From the NCBI GenBank assembly GCA_016703225.1, contig JADJCM010000002.1, positions 558,001 to 622,000 of the forward strand: a stretch of DNA of 64,000 nucleotides, in the 5' to 3' direction. Below, in pieces: positions 32,257 through 40,397 of this stretch. The position numbers and the translations under genes are program-made. The notes beneath the pieces are model-generated. The model was not told where the DNA came from. It ran no database searches and saw nothing but the letters and a program-made list of their open reading frames with translations. Each line of letters begins with the position of its first letter. Position 1 is the first letter of the stretch. The stretch comes from Lysobacterales bacterium. Its GTDB lineage: Bacteria > Pseudomonadota > Gammaproteobacteria > Xanthomonadales > Ahniellaceae.

Positions 32257-33684
32257 ATGAACCTCGACATGGCAACACTGTTTTCGCCGGCGGTGCTCAC
32301 GAACATCGCCAAGGCGAGCTACTTCATCGCCGCGGTGCTGTTTATCCTCGGCATCAAGCGCATGGCCAGTCCGGTGACGGCACGCAAGGGCATCGTCCAG
32401 GCCGGTATCGGCATGGTGCTGGCCACCGTCGCGACGTTTGCGGTGACCGGCGGCCACAACATCGGCCTGATCCTCGGCGCGATCGCGGTCGGCGTGATTC
32501 CGACCTGGCTGTGGGGCAAGAAAGTCGCGATGACCGACATGCCGCAGATGGTCGCCCTGTTCAACGGCATGGGCGGTGGTTCGGCGGCGGCGATCGGTGC
32601 CGGCGAAATGATCAAGCACGTGCATGAAGGTTCGGTGCCGAGCAAGACCACGCTGGTGCTCGCCATCGTCGGTGCGCTGATCGGCGCGATCTCGATGTCG
32701 GGTTCGGTGATCGCCTGGGCCAAGCTCGACGGACGCATGGACCGGCGCTTCACCTTCCCCGGGCAGCAGTACTTCAACCTGCTGTTCTTCATCGCGACGC
32801 TCGCGCTCGGCGGCATGCTGGTAATGCAGCTCGACACGACGATCATCGTCGCGTTCTTCGTGATGGCGCTGCTGGTCGGTATCTTGATGACACTGCCGAT
32901 CGGCGGCGCCGACATGCCGGTGGTGATCTCGCTGTACAACGCATTCACCGGTCTGGCCGTCGCCTTCGAAGGCTATGTGATGCAGAACGAAGCGCTGATC
33001 ATCGCCGGCATGGTCGTCGGCGCCGCTGGCATGTTGCTGACGCAGCTGATGGCCAAGGCGATGAACCGCCCGATCAGCGGCGTGCTGTTCAAGAACTTCG
33101 GCGGTGGCGGACAGTCCGCCACCGACATCAAGGGTTCGATGAAGCCGATCGAAGCGAGCGACGCCGCATCATTGCTGTACATGGCCGACAAGGTCGTGAT
33201 CGTGCCTGGCTACGGTATGGCGGTGGCGCAGGCGCAGCACAAGATCTGGGAGCTGTGCAAGCAGTTGCGCGAGCGCGGCAAGGAAATCAAGTTTGCCATC
33301 CATCCGGTCGCTGGCCGCATGCCCGGGCACATGAACGTGTTGCTCGCCGAAGCCGGCGTGCCCTACGACCTGATCGTCGACATGGACGAGATCAATCCGG
33401 AATTCTCGACCACCGATGTGGCGATCGTGATCGGCGCCAACGACGTCGTGAACCCGGTCGCGAAGACCGACAAGAGTTCGCCGATCTACGGCATGCCGAT
33501 CCTCGACGTCGCCAACGCGCGCCAGGTGATCGTGATCAAGCGCGGCAAGGGCGCCGGTTTCGCCGGCATCGAGAATGCGCTGTTCTACCAGGACAACTGC
33601 AAGATGCTCTACGCCGACGGCCAGGCCGCGGCGGCATCGCTGTCGACCGAGCTGAAGCAGATTGATGGGGGCGGTGGGCATTGA
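32257..33684 (+). CDS. pntB: NAD(P) transhydrogenase subunit beta
   Basis: A 475-residue subunit with about eight to nine membrane helices in the N-terminal 280 residues, then the NADP(H)-binding domain III: VVIVPGYGMAVAQAQHKIWELC, IHPVAGRMPGHMNVLLAEAGVPYD, VIGANDVVNPVAKTD and VIKRGKGAGFAGIENALFY. It couples hydride transfer from NADH to NADP+ with inward proton movement, supplying NADPH for biosynthesis and glutathione/glutaredoxin reduction. Size equals typical PntB (about 460-480). No terminator separates it from the two small genes that follow. Confidence 0.96.
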   Translation: MNLDMATLFSPAVLTNIAKASYFIAAVLFILGIKRMASPVTARKGIVQAGIGMVLATVATFAVTGGHNIGLILGAIAVGVIPTWLWGKKVAMTDMPQMVALFNGMGGGSAAAIGAGEMIKHVHEGSVPSKTTLVLAIVGALIGAISMSGSVIAWAKLDGRMDRRFTFPGQQYFNLLFFIATLALGGMLVMQLDTTIIVAFFVMALLVGILMTLPIGGADMPVVISLYNAFTGLAVAFEGYVMQNEALIIAGMVVGAAGMLLTQLMAKAMNRPISGVLFKNFGGGGQSATDIKGSMKPIEASDAASLLYMADKVVIVPGYGMAVAQAQHKIWELCKQLRERGKEIKFAIHPVAGRMPGHMNVLLAEAGVPYDLIVDMDEINPEFSTTDVAIVIGANDVVNPVAKTDKSSPIYGMPILDVANARQVIVIKRGKGAGFAGIENALFYQDNCKMLYADGQAAAASLSTELKQIDGGGGH

Positions 33685-33708
33685 TTCGCTGCACCGGAGT
33701 CATCGCAC

Positions 33709-33942
33709 GTGATTCGCATCCTTGGCGAGATCCGTGACATCGAGATCATCGCTCAGGGCTCCGGCATTCGCGAGCTGGCCGCACTGCGTGATCGTTACGG
33801 GCAAGGGTTGTGGCGCAAGAAGAAGGGAATTGCACGAATCGAAGCGACCGATGGCCGCTTCGGGGTCGCGGAAGTACACTGGTACGAAGCCCACGGGATC
33901 GGCAAGGTCAAGCTGAAGGTGAAGCGATGGCTCGATTCGTAG
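33709..33942 (+). CDS. small basic protein of unknown function, gene A of a two-gene unit
   Basis: A 77-residue protein starting at GTG 33709, 24 bases after pntB. The sequence has a strongly basic middle (GLWRKKKGIARIEATDGRFG) and a characteristic end, AEVHWYEAHGIGKVKLKVKRWLD. I have seen this pattern (KKKGxARIxxxDGxxxxAEVHWYEAHGIGKxxxKxKxWL) in many Proteobacteria as a hypothetical, usually next to a second small gene like the one that follows. It overlaps that gene by 16 bases. No function is known to me; the layout resembles small toxin-antitoxin pairs, but nothing here proves that. Confidence 0.75.
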   Translation: MIRILGEIRDIEIIAQGSGIRELAALRDRYGQGLWRKKKGIARIEATDGRFGVAEVHWYEAHGIGKVKLKVKRWLDS

Positions 33943-34154
33943 TCTGTGCCAGCAGAGAGTTCGGTGACGTGTCGGGCGACGACCTCACCGTAGGCCGCAT
34001 CTATGAAGTGCTGGCGACGGAGCGCGACTGGCTCCGGATTGTTGATGATTCCGGCGAAGATTTTCTCTACCCTGCAGTGTGTTTCGAGGACGTCTCTCTG
34101 TCGGATGAAGCGGCCAAGCGGCTTCACGATGCGCTGCACAGGCTGGCAGCCTGA
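33927..34154 (+). CDS. small acidic protein of unknown function, gene B of the two-gene unit
   Basis: A 75-residue acidic protein, ATG 33927, overlapping gene A. The hallmark is VGRIYEVLATERDWLRIVDDSGEDFLYPAVCFEDVSL, matching a common family of small proteins with the pattern RKxYxVL...LRVIDESGEDYLYP. The fold looks like a short beta-barrel (SH3-like). It lies 2 bases before the yggX gene, so the two are transcribed together. Basic gene A plus acidic gene B suggests a complex. Confidence 0.78.
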   Translation: MARFVVCASREFGDVSGDDLTVGRIYEVLATERDWLRIVDDSGEDFLYPAVCFEDVSLSDEAAKRLHDALHRLAA

Positions 34155-34156
34155 CG

Positions 34157-34429
34157 ATGGCGCGGACGGTTCGCTGCGCAAGACTGGGCCGTGACGCCGA
34201 AGGCCTCGATTTCGCGCCCTATCCGGGCGAGATCGGCGCGCGCATCTACAACGGCATCTCGAAGGAAGCCTGGGCGCAGTGGTTGGCGCACCAGACCATG
34301 CTGATCAACGAGAACCGCCTCTCGCCGATGGACCCGAAAGCCCGCAAGTACCTGCGCGAACAGATGGAAGCCTTCCTGTTTGGCGGCGGCGGTGACGCGG
34401 TCGCGGGCTACGTGCCGCCGCCTGGGTGA
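34157..34429 (+). CDS. yggX: Fe(2+)-trafficking protein YggX
   Basis: A 90-residue protein of the YggX family, which protects iron-sulfur proteins from oxidative damage and is often next to mutY (not so here). Signatures: MARTVRCARLGRDAEGLDFAPYPGEIGARI with the single conserved Cys7, GISKEAWAQWLAHQTMLINE, and the N-rich/LSP motif ENRLSPMDPKARKYLREQM followed by FLFG. Length is exactly the family norm. The ATG is two bases after the previous gene. Confidence 0.96.
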   Translation: MARTVRCARLGRDAEGLDFAPYPGEIGARIYNGISKEAWAQWLAHQTMLINENRLSPMDPKARKYLREQMEAFLFGGGGDAVAGYVPPPG

Positions 34430-34500
34430 TGCACACGAGTGATTGCGGCTAGCATGCCCGGTCGTGGTGCCAGTGCTCGCTGGCTCGGGGTTCGAAGCTC

Positions 34501-35727
34501 ATGTTGCATACGCTGGAAGTGGCTGCGCTGCGCGTCTGGATGCGCCTGTTCGGGATGACGACGGCGATGCTGCCGTTTCGTTGGCCGCGGGCATTCGAGG
34601 GCAGCGATTCGTCGCTTGAACTGGTCCGCTTCATGGCCGCGAGCCGGCATCGGCGCGTGCTGGTGGTGACCGACGCGGTGTTGCTCAAGCTTGGTGTGCT
34701 CGATCGCATCCTCGCCGAACTCGATACGCTCGGCGTCGCGCATGTCGTGTTTGATGGCGTCGAGCCGAATCCGACCGTGGCCCAGATCGAGGCCGGCTAT
34801 GCGGTGCTGCAGGCCCATGGTTGCGAAGCGATCCTCGCGGTCGGCGGCGGATCGCCGATCGATGCCGCAAAGCTGATCGGTGCGCTGGCGCGCAACCGCA
34901 AGCCGGTGGTGAAGTTTGCCGGGCTGTTCCGTGCCTGGCGCGGGATGCTGCCGCTGTACGCGGTGCCGACTACGGCAGGGACCGGGTCCGAGTGCACGAT
35001 CGTGGCGGTGGTCACCGACCCCGTGCAGCGGCGCAAGTTGCCGGCGGTGGATCTGGCGCTGATGCCAACGGCCGCCGCGCTCGACGCGTCGCTGATGACC
35101 GGGTTGCCGGCACACATCACTGCGGCCACCGGCATGGATGCGTTGACGCACGCGGTCGAAGCCTTCGTCTCGCGCATTGCTCGACACAAGACCGACGTCA
35201 AGGCACTGGAGGCGGCCAGCCTGATCCTGCGCTACCTGGAGCGCGCAGTGGCCGACGGCTGCGATCTCGAGGCGCGCCAGCAAATGGCGCGCGCCTCACA
35301 CTTGGCCGGGATCGCGTTTACCCAGGCGGGGGTCGGCTACGTGCACGCCATCGCGCACCAGTTCGGCGCCATGTACCACACGCCGCATGGACTGGCGAAC
35401 GCGATTGCGATGCCGCATGTGCTCGACGTTTCCCTGTCGCACTGCTCGCATCGGTTGGCGCGCATGGCGCGCCACTGCGGCATCGGGGCCGAAGGTGCGA
35501 GCGACCACGAGGTGGCCCTGGCATTCATCGCGCGCATCCGCGCCATGAATGCACGCTTCGGCATCCCCACGACGCTGGCCAGCCTGCGTGCCGAGGATGT
35601 CGATGCGATCGCCGACGCGGCGATCGCCGAAGCCCGCTTCACCTACGCCGTGCCGCGCTACCTGCGGCGCAGCGCGGCGCGGGAACTGGTTTCCAGGATG
35701 CTGCCGACGCCGCAGGCGGCGGCCTGA
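34501..35727 (+). CDS. iron-type (group III) alcohol dehydrogenase
   Basis: A 408-residue oxidoreductase. The NAD(P)-binding signature is ILAVGGGSPIDAAK, and the metal-binding helix is ATGMDALTHAVEAFVS with the downstream pair HAIAHQFGAMYHTPHGLANAI, giving the conserved D-H-H-H ligands. The N-terminal 45 residues (RVWMRLFGMTTAMLPFRWP) form an amphipathic extension. Physiological alcohol/aldehyde is not determinable. It is followed by the convergent bepA gene after only 3 bases. A possible -10 element (TAGCAT) is at 34450. Confidence 0.92.
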   Translation: MLHTLEVAALRVWMRLFGMTTAMLPFRWPRAFEGSDSSLELVRFMAASRHRRVLVVTDAVLLKLGVLDRILAELDTLGVAHVVFDGVEPNPTVAQIEAGYAVLQAHGCEAILAVGGGSPIDAAKLIGALARNRKPVVKFAGLFRAWRGMLPLYAVPTTAGTGSECTIVAVVTDPVQRRKLPAVDLALMPTAAALDASLMTGLPAHITAATGMDALTHAVEAFVSRIARHKTDVKALEAASLILRYLERAVADGCDLEARQQMARASHLAGIAFTQAGVGYVHAIAHQFGAMYHTPHGLANAIAMPHVLDVSLSHCSHRLARMARHCGIGAEGASDHEVALAFIARIRAMNARFGIPTTLASLRAEDVDAIADAAIAEARFTYAVPRYLRRSAARELVSRMLPTPQAAA

Positions 35728-35730
35728 AGC

Positions 35731-37242
35731 TCAGCGATCCTGGTCTTCCTTGCGGATGCGCTGGCGCTCGATCTCGGCCATGTAGGGTTTCAGTTCTTCG
35801 ATGCGTGCTTCGACGCGGGCGCGCTGGTAGTAGTCGATGCCGGGGCGCTCGAGCAGGCGCTTGAGCTGCTCCATGGCGTCATAGGGTCGGCCAGTGTAGA
35901 GCGCCACCTCGGCGTGTGCTTCCAGCGCGCGGGTTTCTTCGCCGGCCAGCTCGCAAGCGCGGGCGAACACCGCTTGCGTCGATGGGTCGGCTCCGTTGCG
36001 TGCGAGCAGCGGCCGCAGTACTGCCATTGCGCGCTCACCGCCAGACTTCCCGCCGACGGCGTTCAGCGTCTCGGCATGCGCCAACTGCACTGCGCGATGG
36101 TCGGGCGCAAGTTCCGCCAACGCCTGCAAGGTCTTCAATGCGCCCTCGGTATCGCCGGCAATGCGGCGCGCTTCGGCGCGCGGCAGCAGGAAGGCGATTT
36201 CGGTCGGTGCCGCCGCGAGCAATGTGTCCAATTCCTCGCCAGCGGCCTTGGCCTGGCCCGAGCGCAGCAACGCGATCGCCAGTCCATAGCGCAGAGCCGT
36301 GGCCTGGCTGGCATCGGCGTGCCGCAGCTGGTCGCGATAGATGCCGACCAGTTTCGCCGGTTCGCTCGCGGTGAGCACGTGGGCGCGTTCGCGCATCAGC
36401 CGGAAGCGTGCTTCATTCGCCGCTGATTCGGTGACCGTGGGCGGGTCGCGGCGGATGGTCTCGACGCGGTTTTTCGCCTCGGTGATGCGCGCTGTGGTGA
36501 CCGGGTGCGTGCGCAGGAACTCGGGCACCTCGCCGGTGTTGTTCGAGCGTGTTGCACGCCCCATGCGGCCGAAAAATCCGGCCATCGCCTCGGGGTCGAA
36601 ACCGGCCTTGGCCAGGGTGAATATGCCGATGCGGTCGGCTTCGTATTCGTTGTGACGGGTGAAGTTGATCGCTTGTTGCTGCAACAGGCCCATGCCGCCG
36701 ATCAGAGCCGCTTCGGTGCCGTCGCCGGAGCTGTTGCGCGAGGCCAGTACCGCACCGAGCATGGCCAGCGCGATCGGCAGCGTCGCCTTCTGCATCGACT
36801 CGTAGGCGCGCACCAGGTGGCGCTGGGTGACGTGCGCGACTTCGTGCGCCAATACCGCCGCGACTTCGCTCTCGCTCTCGGCCGTGTGCATCAGGCCGAC
36901 GTTGAGGCCGACGAAACCACCCGGGGCGGCGAATGCATTGATGTCGTTGGAGCGCACCACGAAGAAGGTGAACTCCTGCTCGGGGCGTTCGCTCAGAGCA
37001 ACCAGGCGATAGCCGAGCGCGTGCACGTAGTCGGCGATCAGCGCGTCTTCCAGCACCAGATCGACGCGGCGCATCTCGTAGAGCATGCGGGCACCGTACT
37101 GGTATTCCTGTTCGGGGCTGAGGATCTCGCCAGCCGAGGAGCCGATGTCGGGCAAGGGCACGTTCTGCGCAAACGCGAACGGTGTGCACAGTGCGAAGGC
37201 TACAATCGCGGAAAGGGTACGGGCGGGCACGGGGTCTCTCAT
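35731..37242 (-). CDS. bepA: periplasmic M48 metalloprotease BepA
   Basis: A 503-residue periplasmic zinc metalloprotease/chaperone for outer-membrane protein quality control. Signal peptide MRDPVPARTLSAIVAFALCTPFAFA. The M48 domain has the zinc motif HEVAH (in VLAHEVAHVTQRH) and the third ligand in NEYEADRIG; RTHPVTTARITEAKNRV follows. The C-terminal 200 residues are TPR helices (YGLAIALLRSGQAKAAGEE, AETLNAVGGKSGGERAMAVL). The length matches E. coli BepA (487). It is divergent from the tus operon with about 50 bases between. Confidence 0.94.
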   Translation of the reverse strand: MRDPVPARTLSAIVAFALCTPFAFAQNVPLPDIGSSAGEILSPEQEYQYGARMLYEMRRVDLVLEDALIADYVHALGYRLVALSERPEQEFTFFVVRSNDINAFAAPGGFVGLNVGLMHTAESESEVAAVLAHEVAHVTQRHLVRAYESMQKATLPIALAMLGAVLASRNSSGDGTEAALIGGMGLLQQQAINFTRHNEYEADRIGIFTLAKAGFDPEAMAGFFGRMGRATRSNNTGEVPEFLRTHPVTTARITEAKNRVETIRRDPPTVTESAANEARFRLMRERAHVLTASEPAKLVGIYRDQLRHADASQATALRYGLAIALLRSGQAKAAGEELDTLLAAAPTEIAFLLPRAEARRIAGDTEGALKTLQALAELAPDHRAVQLAHAETLNAVGGKSGGERAMAVLRPLLARNGADPSTQAVFARACELAGEETRALEAHAEVALYTGRPYDAMEQLKRLLERPGIDYYQRARVEARIEELKPYMAEIERQRIRKEDQDR

Positions 37243-37292
37243 TGTCCGGCAGACCGCGCTAGCCTAACCCGAGATCCGTTAAGGCCGTGCAC

Positions 37293-37631
37293 ATGCGCTT
37301 TTCGCTGTTCATCCAGGATTCCCCGGACGCCGGTACCGCCGTCGCAAGCGCTCTTGGTTTCGCGATTGCGGCGCTCGCTGGCGGGCATGCCATTCGCCAG
37401 GTTTTCCTGCACGGCGACGGCGTGCGCGCGGCGCAGGCCGGTGCCGATCTCGATGCCGACCTGTGGGCGTTGCTGGCGCTGGCGCGGCAGCACCGGATTC
37501 CGCTGCTGGCGTGTTCGACCTGGCTGGAGAAACTCGGAGTCGAGCCAATCGCGTCGGTCCAGCGCGGCAGCCTCGGGCAGTGGTGCGATGCGCTCGACGA
37601 GGTTGATCGGGTCGTGAGCTTCCGCGCATGA
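37293..37631 (+). CDS. tusD: sulfurtransferase complex subunit TusD/DsrE
   Basis: A 112-residue DsrE-family protein. MRFSLFIQDSPDAGTAVASALGFAIAAL matches the TusD N-terminus, and the active Cys sits in IPLLACSTWLEKLGVE (residue about 75). FLHGDGVRAAQ is another family motif. TusD accepts a persulfide from TusA in 2-thiouridine synthesis (or DsrE in sulfur oxidation). GTG 37287 is an alternative start. First gene of tusD-tusC-tusB-tusE-grxC-AhpD-like. Its stop overlaps tusC. Confidence 0.9.
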   Translation: MRFSLFIQDSPDAGTAVASALGFAIAALAGGHAIRQVFLHGDGVRAAQAGADLDADLWALLALARQHRIPLLACSTWLEKLGVEPIASVQRGSLGQWCDALDEVDRVVSFRA

Positions 37632-37972
37632 AGCGGGTGGCGATCCTGTTTACCCATGGCCCCTGGCGTGGCGTCGACGCCGCCGCCGGCATCGATGCCG
37701 CGCTGTCGCTGCTGGCATTCGAGCATGAGCTGCAAGTGGGCTTCATCGGTGCCGGAGTCGAGATGCTGTGTGGCAGTGCCGACGGCGACGAACGCAGCCA
37801 GCGCCACCGCATGATCGCCGGGCTGCGCCACCATGGCGCCAGCATCATGGTCGCCAGCCGCGAGTGCCTTGAATCGCGGTCACTGCAGCCGCATCTGGAT
37901 GGCCTCGACATTCTGCCGCGCGCCCGCTTCGCGGCGTGGCTCGCAGGAAACGATCATGTCCTCTGCTTCTGA
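37628..37972 (+). CDS. tusC: sulfurtransferase complex subunit TusC/DsrF
   Basis: A 114-residue DsrF/TusC-family protein. MKRVAILFTHGPWRGVDAAAGIDAALSLL is the usual N-terminus (THxPxG...EALD pattern), and SIMVASRECLESRSL corresponds to the second half. It forms the heterohexamer with TusB and TusD. It has no catalytic Cys of its own in the TusD position, as expected. Overlaps tusD by 4 bases and tusB by 17 bases. Confidence 0.88.
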   Translation: MKRVAILFTHGPWRGVDAAAGIDAALSLLAFEHELQVGFIGAGVEMLCGSADGDERSQRHRMIAGLRHHGASIMVASRECLESRSLQPHLDGLDILPRARFAAWLAGNDHVLCF

Positions 37973-38255
37973 CACTCTGCATTGCATCGTGCGCGCTCCT
38001 GCCGAAGGCGAAACCTGGGCGGTGATGCTGGCCCTGCTCGCGCCGGGCGACGCACTGCTGCTGCTGCAAGACGGCGTGCGTGCCGCGTTCCAGCCTGGAA
38101 TCACCTTGCCGGCCGGGGTCAGCGGGCATGTGCTGATGGGCGACGTGCTCACGCGCGGGCTGGACCCGCAGGCCATCCTTGGCTTCAGTGCCATCGACGA
38201 AGCCGGTTTCGTCGCGTTGGCTGCGGCGAAGTCGCGCCAGGTGTGCTGGGCATGA
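37956..38255 (+). CDS. tusB: sulfurtransferase complex subunit TusB/DsrH
   Basis: A 99-residue DsrH/TusB-family protein. ATG 37956 gives MSSASDTLHCIVRAPAEGET; then LALLAPGDALLLLQDGVRAAFQPG matches the TusB core (LLLLQDGVxAA), and LMGDVLTRGLDPQAI the L-x-x-D-L-x-A-R-G motif. The Cys found at position 20 in sulfur-oxidizer DsrH is not conserved here (nearest is Cys10). The C-terminal CWA/AW end is typical. Overlaps tusE by 4 bases. Confidence 0.85.
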   Translation: MSSASDTLHCIVRAPAEGETWAVMLALLAPGDALLLLQDGVRAAFQPGITLPAGVSGHVLMGDVLTRGLDPQAILGFSAIDEAGFVALAAAKSRQVCWA

Positions 38256-38587
38256 ACCGCATCGAATTCGCGGGGCACAGCATCGAACTCGATGAACGCG
38301 GCTATCTCCGCCACTTCGCTGATTGGAGCGAAGCGCTGGCGACTCACCTCGCAGCCGCAGACGGCATCAACCTTGATGCCGAGCGTTGGGAAATTCTGCA
38401 TTTGCTGCGCCGCCACCACGAAGAATTCCGAATCGCCCCGCCGATGCGGCTGCTGGTCAAGGAAGTCGGTCGCCAGTTGGGTGCGGACAAGGCCAGCAGT
38501 CGTTACCTGTACCGGTTGTTCCCTGATGGGCCGGCGCGCCAAGCCTGTCGCTATGCCGGACTGCCCAAGCCAGTGAGCTGCATATGA
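38252..38587 (+). CDS. tusE: TusE/DsrC sulfur carrier with both DsrC cysteines
   Basis: A 111-residue DsrC/TusE-family protein. MNRIEFAGHSIELDERGYL, FADWSEALATHLAAADGI and LTxxHWEIL-like LDAERWEILHLLRRHHEEF are the core motifs. The flexible C-terminal arm reads C-RYAGLPKPVS-C-I, with the penultimate Cys that accepts sulfur from TusD and a second Cys exactly 10 residues earlier. That C-x10-C arrangement defines true DsrC; E. coli TusE has alanine at the first position. The last codon overlaps grxC. It is encoded with tusDCB in one operon, like dsrEFH-dsrC. Confidence 0.92.
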   Translation: MNRIEFAGHSIELDERGYLRHFADWSEALATHLAAADGINLDAERWEILHLLRRHHEEFRIAPPMRLLVKEVGRQLGADKASSRYLYRLFPDGPARQACRYAGLPKPVSCI

Positions 38588-38847
38588 GGGGAGTCCTGAT
38601 CTATTCGACTGCCGCCTGCCCGTATTGCGTGGCGGCGAAGAACTTCCTGGCCAGCCGGGGTCTGGCCTACGACGAGGTGCGTGTCGACCGCGATCGTGCC
38701 GAGTTCGAGACCATGCTTCGGCGCAGCAGCGGACGCCGCACCGTGCCGCAGATCTTCATCCATGATCGACACGTCGGCGGCTATGACGACCTGATGAAAT
38801 TGCATCGCAACGGAGAACTGGATTCATGGCTCACGAACACACCGTAA
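38584..38847 (+). CDS. grxC: glutaredoxin 3
   Basis: An 87-residue dithiol glutaredoxin. The active site CPYC is at residues 12-15 in STAACPYCVAAKNFL; TVPQIFIHDRHVGGYDDLM provides the cis-proline and the glutathione-binding GG-Y-D motif. Length fits GrxC (about 83-90). ATG overlaps the tusE stop and its end overlaps the next gene by 22 bases, so it belongs to the sulfur-relay operon. Confidence 0.95.
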   Translation: MRGVLIYSTAACPYCVAAKNFLASRGLAYDEVRVDRDRAEFETMLRRSSGRRTVPQIFIHDRHVGGYDDLMKLHRNGELDSWLTNTP

Positions 38848-39218
38848 CCGACGCCGCTGGTGATCGCGTCGCCGCTTTCACCGATTTCCGCAAACGCATG
38901 AACGAACGCATCCTGGTCGAGGACAACCAGGTCGTGCGACGCTTCTTCGCGCTCGACACGCAGACCTACAAGCCCGGCGCGCTCGACCTGAAGACCAAGG
39001 AGTTGATGGGACTGGTCGCGTCGATGGTGCTGCGTTGCGACGACTGCATCAGCTATCACGTTGCTCAATGCCGCGAGGCCGGGGTGAGTCGCGACGAGTT
39101 CTTCGAGGCATTCAGCGTCGGGCTGGTTGTCGGCGGATCGATCGTCATCCCGCACCTGCGCCGCGCCGTGGATTTCCTCGACCAGCTCGAATCCGCTGCT
39201 CCCGACGCTGACGCCTGA
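38826..39218 (+). CDS. AhpD-like/carboxymuconolactone decarboxylase family protein
   Basis: A 130-residue CMD-family protein. The redox motif CDDCISYHVAQCREAGVS gives a Cys-x2-Cys with a nearby His, as in AhpD-type disulfide reductases, preceded by LDLKTKELMGLVASMVLR. A third Cys follows eight residues later. It overlaps grxC by 22 bases, suggesting a shared role in thiol chemistry. AhpD proteins use such a pair to reduce peroxidases; the partner here is not known. Confidence 0.88.
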   Translation: MAHEHTVTDAAGDRVAAFTDFRKRMNERILVEDNQVVRRFFALDTQTYKPGALDLKTKELMGLVASMVLRCDDCISYHVAQCREAGVSRDEFFEAFSVGLVVGGSIVIPHLRRAVDFLDQLESAAPDADA

Positions 39219-39234
39219 GCGGACGCGACCCGGC

Positions 39235-40260
39235 ATGCACTCCTGGTTCGATCCACCGGCAGACGGGTTTGCGAATGCGCGCTGGTTCGCGACCGACCTG
39301 CACCTGCCCGGGCGCTGGGTCGGTTTCCTGCAACTTGACGATGCGGCACTCCAGCGCAACGTGTTTCTCGACAGTCGCATCGATGCACCCTGGCAGCGCT
39401 GCGTGCAGGTGCCTTTCGACGCGCTGGCGCAGCAGTCGTGGCCGCAGACGCGGGTGGGCTGGCTGTTCCACACCTCGTTCTGCTGCTCGACCCTGCTCGC
39501 ACGCATGCTGTTTTGCGCGCCCTACTGCACGGCATTGCGCGAGCCGATGTTGCTGCGTCGGTTGGCCGATGCCCGATTTGCGGACTGGCCGCTCGCAGGG
39601 GCCATGGATCTGCCCCTGCGCCTGCTGGCGCGACCCTGGCACGACGATGCGACGGTACTGATCAAGCCCACCCATGCGGCGCTGAACATCGCCGCCGACC
39701 TGCTTGATCTGCGCCCCGGCGAACGAGCGTTGGTGCTGACTTCCAGACTCGACGACTTCATCGTCAGCAACATCAAGAAGACACCGGAGACCCATGCCCG
39801 CATAGGCGAACTGGTTGCGCGGGCACTGAAAGCGCTTGGCATGTCGCGGCCGCCGCACCCGCCGCCGGACTTGCTGTGTCAGGTGGCCTTGCAGTGGGCG
39901 GCACAGATGCTGCTGGTGGATCGCCTGCTGGACCGATTTGGTGCGGCACGCGTGCGTGTGCTGCAGGAGCGGGTGCTGCTCGCCGATCCGGTGGCCGTTT
40001 CCGCTGCGGCCAATGCCTGGCTGCAACTGGGCATACCTGCTGCGATTTTGTCCGAGCAGGCGCTGCGTGCCGGCGCGCTGCATGCGAAAGCGGAGACGCG
40101 GCCCTACGGACTCGCACAACGCGAGCATGAAGCGTCCATCCTGCGCCAGCACTATGGCGCCGACATCGCGCGTGCACTGCGCTGGGCTGACCGGCACCTG
40201 GCGCCATGGCTGGCCGAGGTCGGGCGCTTGCACGAGCGTCCGGAGTTTGCGTTGGCCTGA
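39235..40260 (+). CDS. sulfotransferase-like P-loop protein, function uncertain
   Basis: A 341-residue protein. VGWLFHTSFCCSTLLARMLFC looks like the PAPS 5'-phosphate loop of sulfotransferase-fold proteins, followed by REPMLLRRLAD, LIKPTHAALNIAADLL and VLTSRLDDFIVSNIKK, the latter in the place of the 3'-phosphate site. The C-terminal half is helical without recognised motifs. The ATG at 39235 is 17 bases after the AhpD-like gene. A sulfotransferase role is a guess by motif; unrelated P-loop proteins of unknown function show the same spacing. Confidence 0.6.
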   Translation: MHSWFDPPADGFANARWFATDLHLPGRWVGFLQLDDAALQRNVFLDSRIDAPWQRCVQVPFDALAQQSWPQTRVGWLFHTSFCCSTLLARMLFCAPYCTALREPMLLRRLADARFADWPLAGAMDLPLRLLARPWHDDATVLIKPTHAALNIAADLLDLRPGERALVLTSRLDDFIVSNIKKTPETHARIGELVARALKALGMSRPPHPPPDLLCQVALQWAAQMLLVDRLLDRFGAARVRVLQERVLLADPVAVSAAANAWLQLGIPAAILSEQALRAGALHAKAETRPYGLAQREHEASILRQHYGADIARALRWADRHLAPWLAEVGRLHERPEFALA

Positions 40261-40397
40261 AGCGGGGCTGGTCGCCGCGGCACTGCCACTGAACCCTGGC
40301 TGCATCGGCGCCGCCTTCGAATCTGGCAATTGCGCGGTGGCGTCGGGATAATCGCGCCCCCTTTGCGGCCGCATGCCGCCTTTTCAGGACGCTCCCC

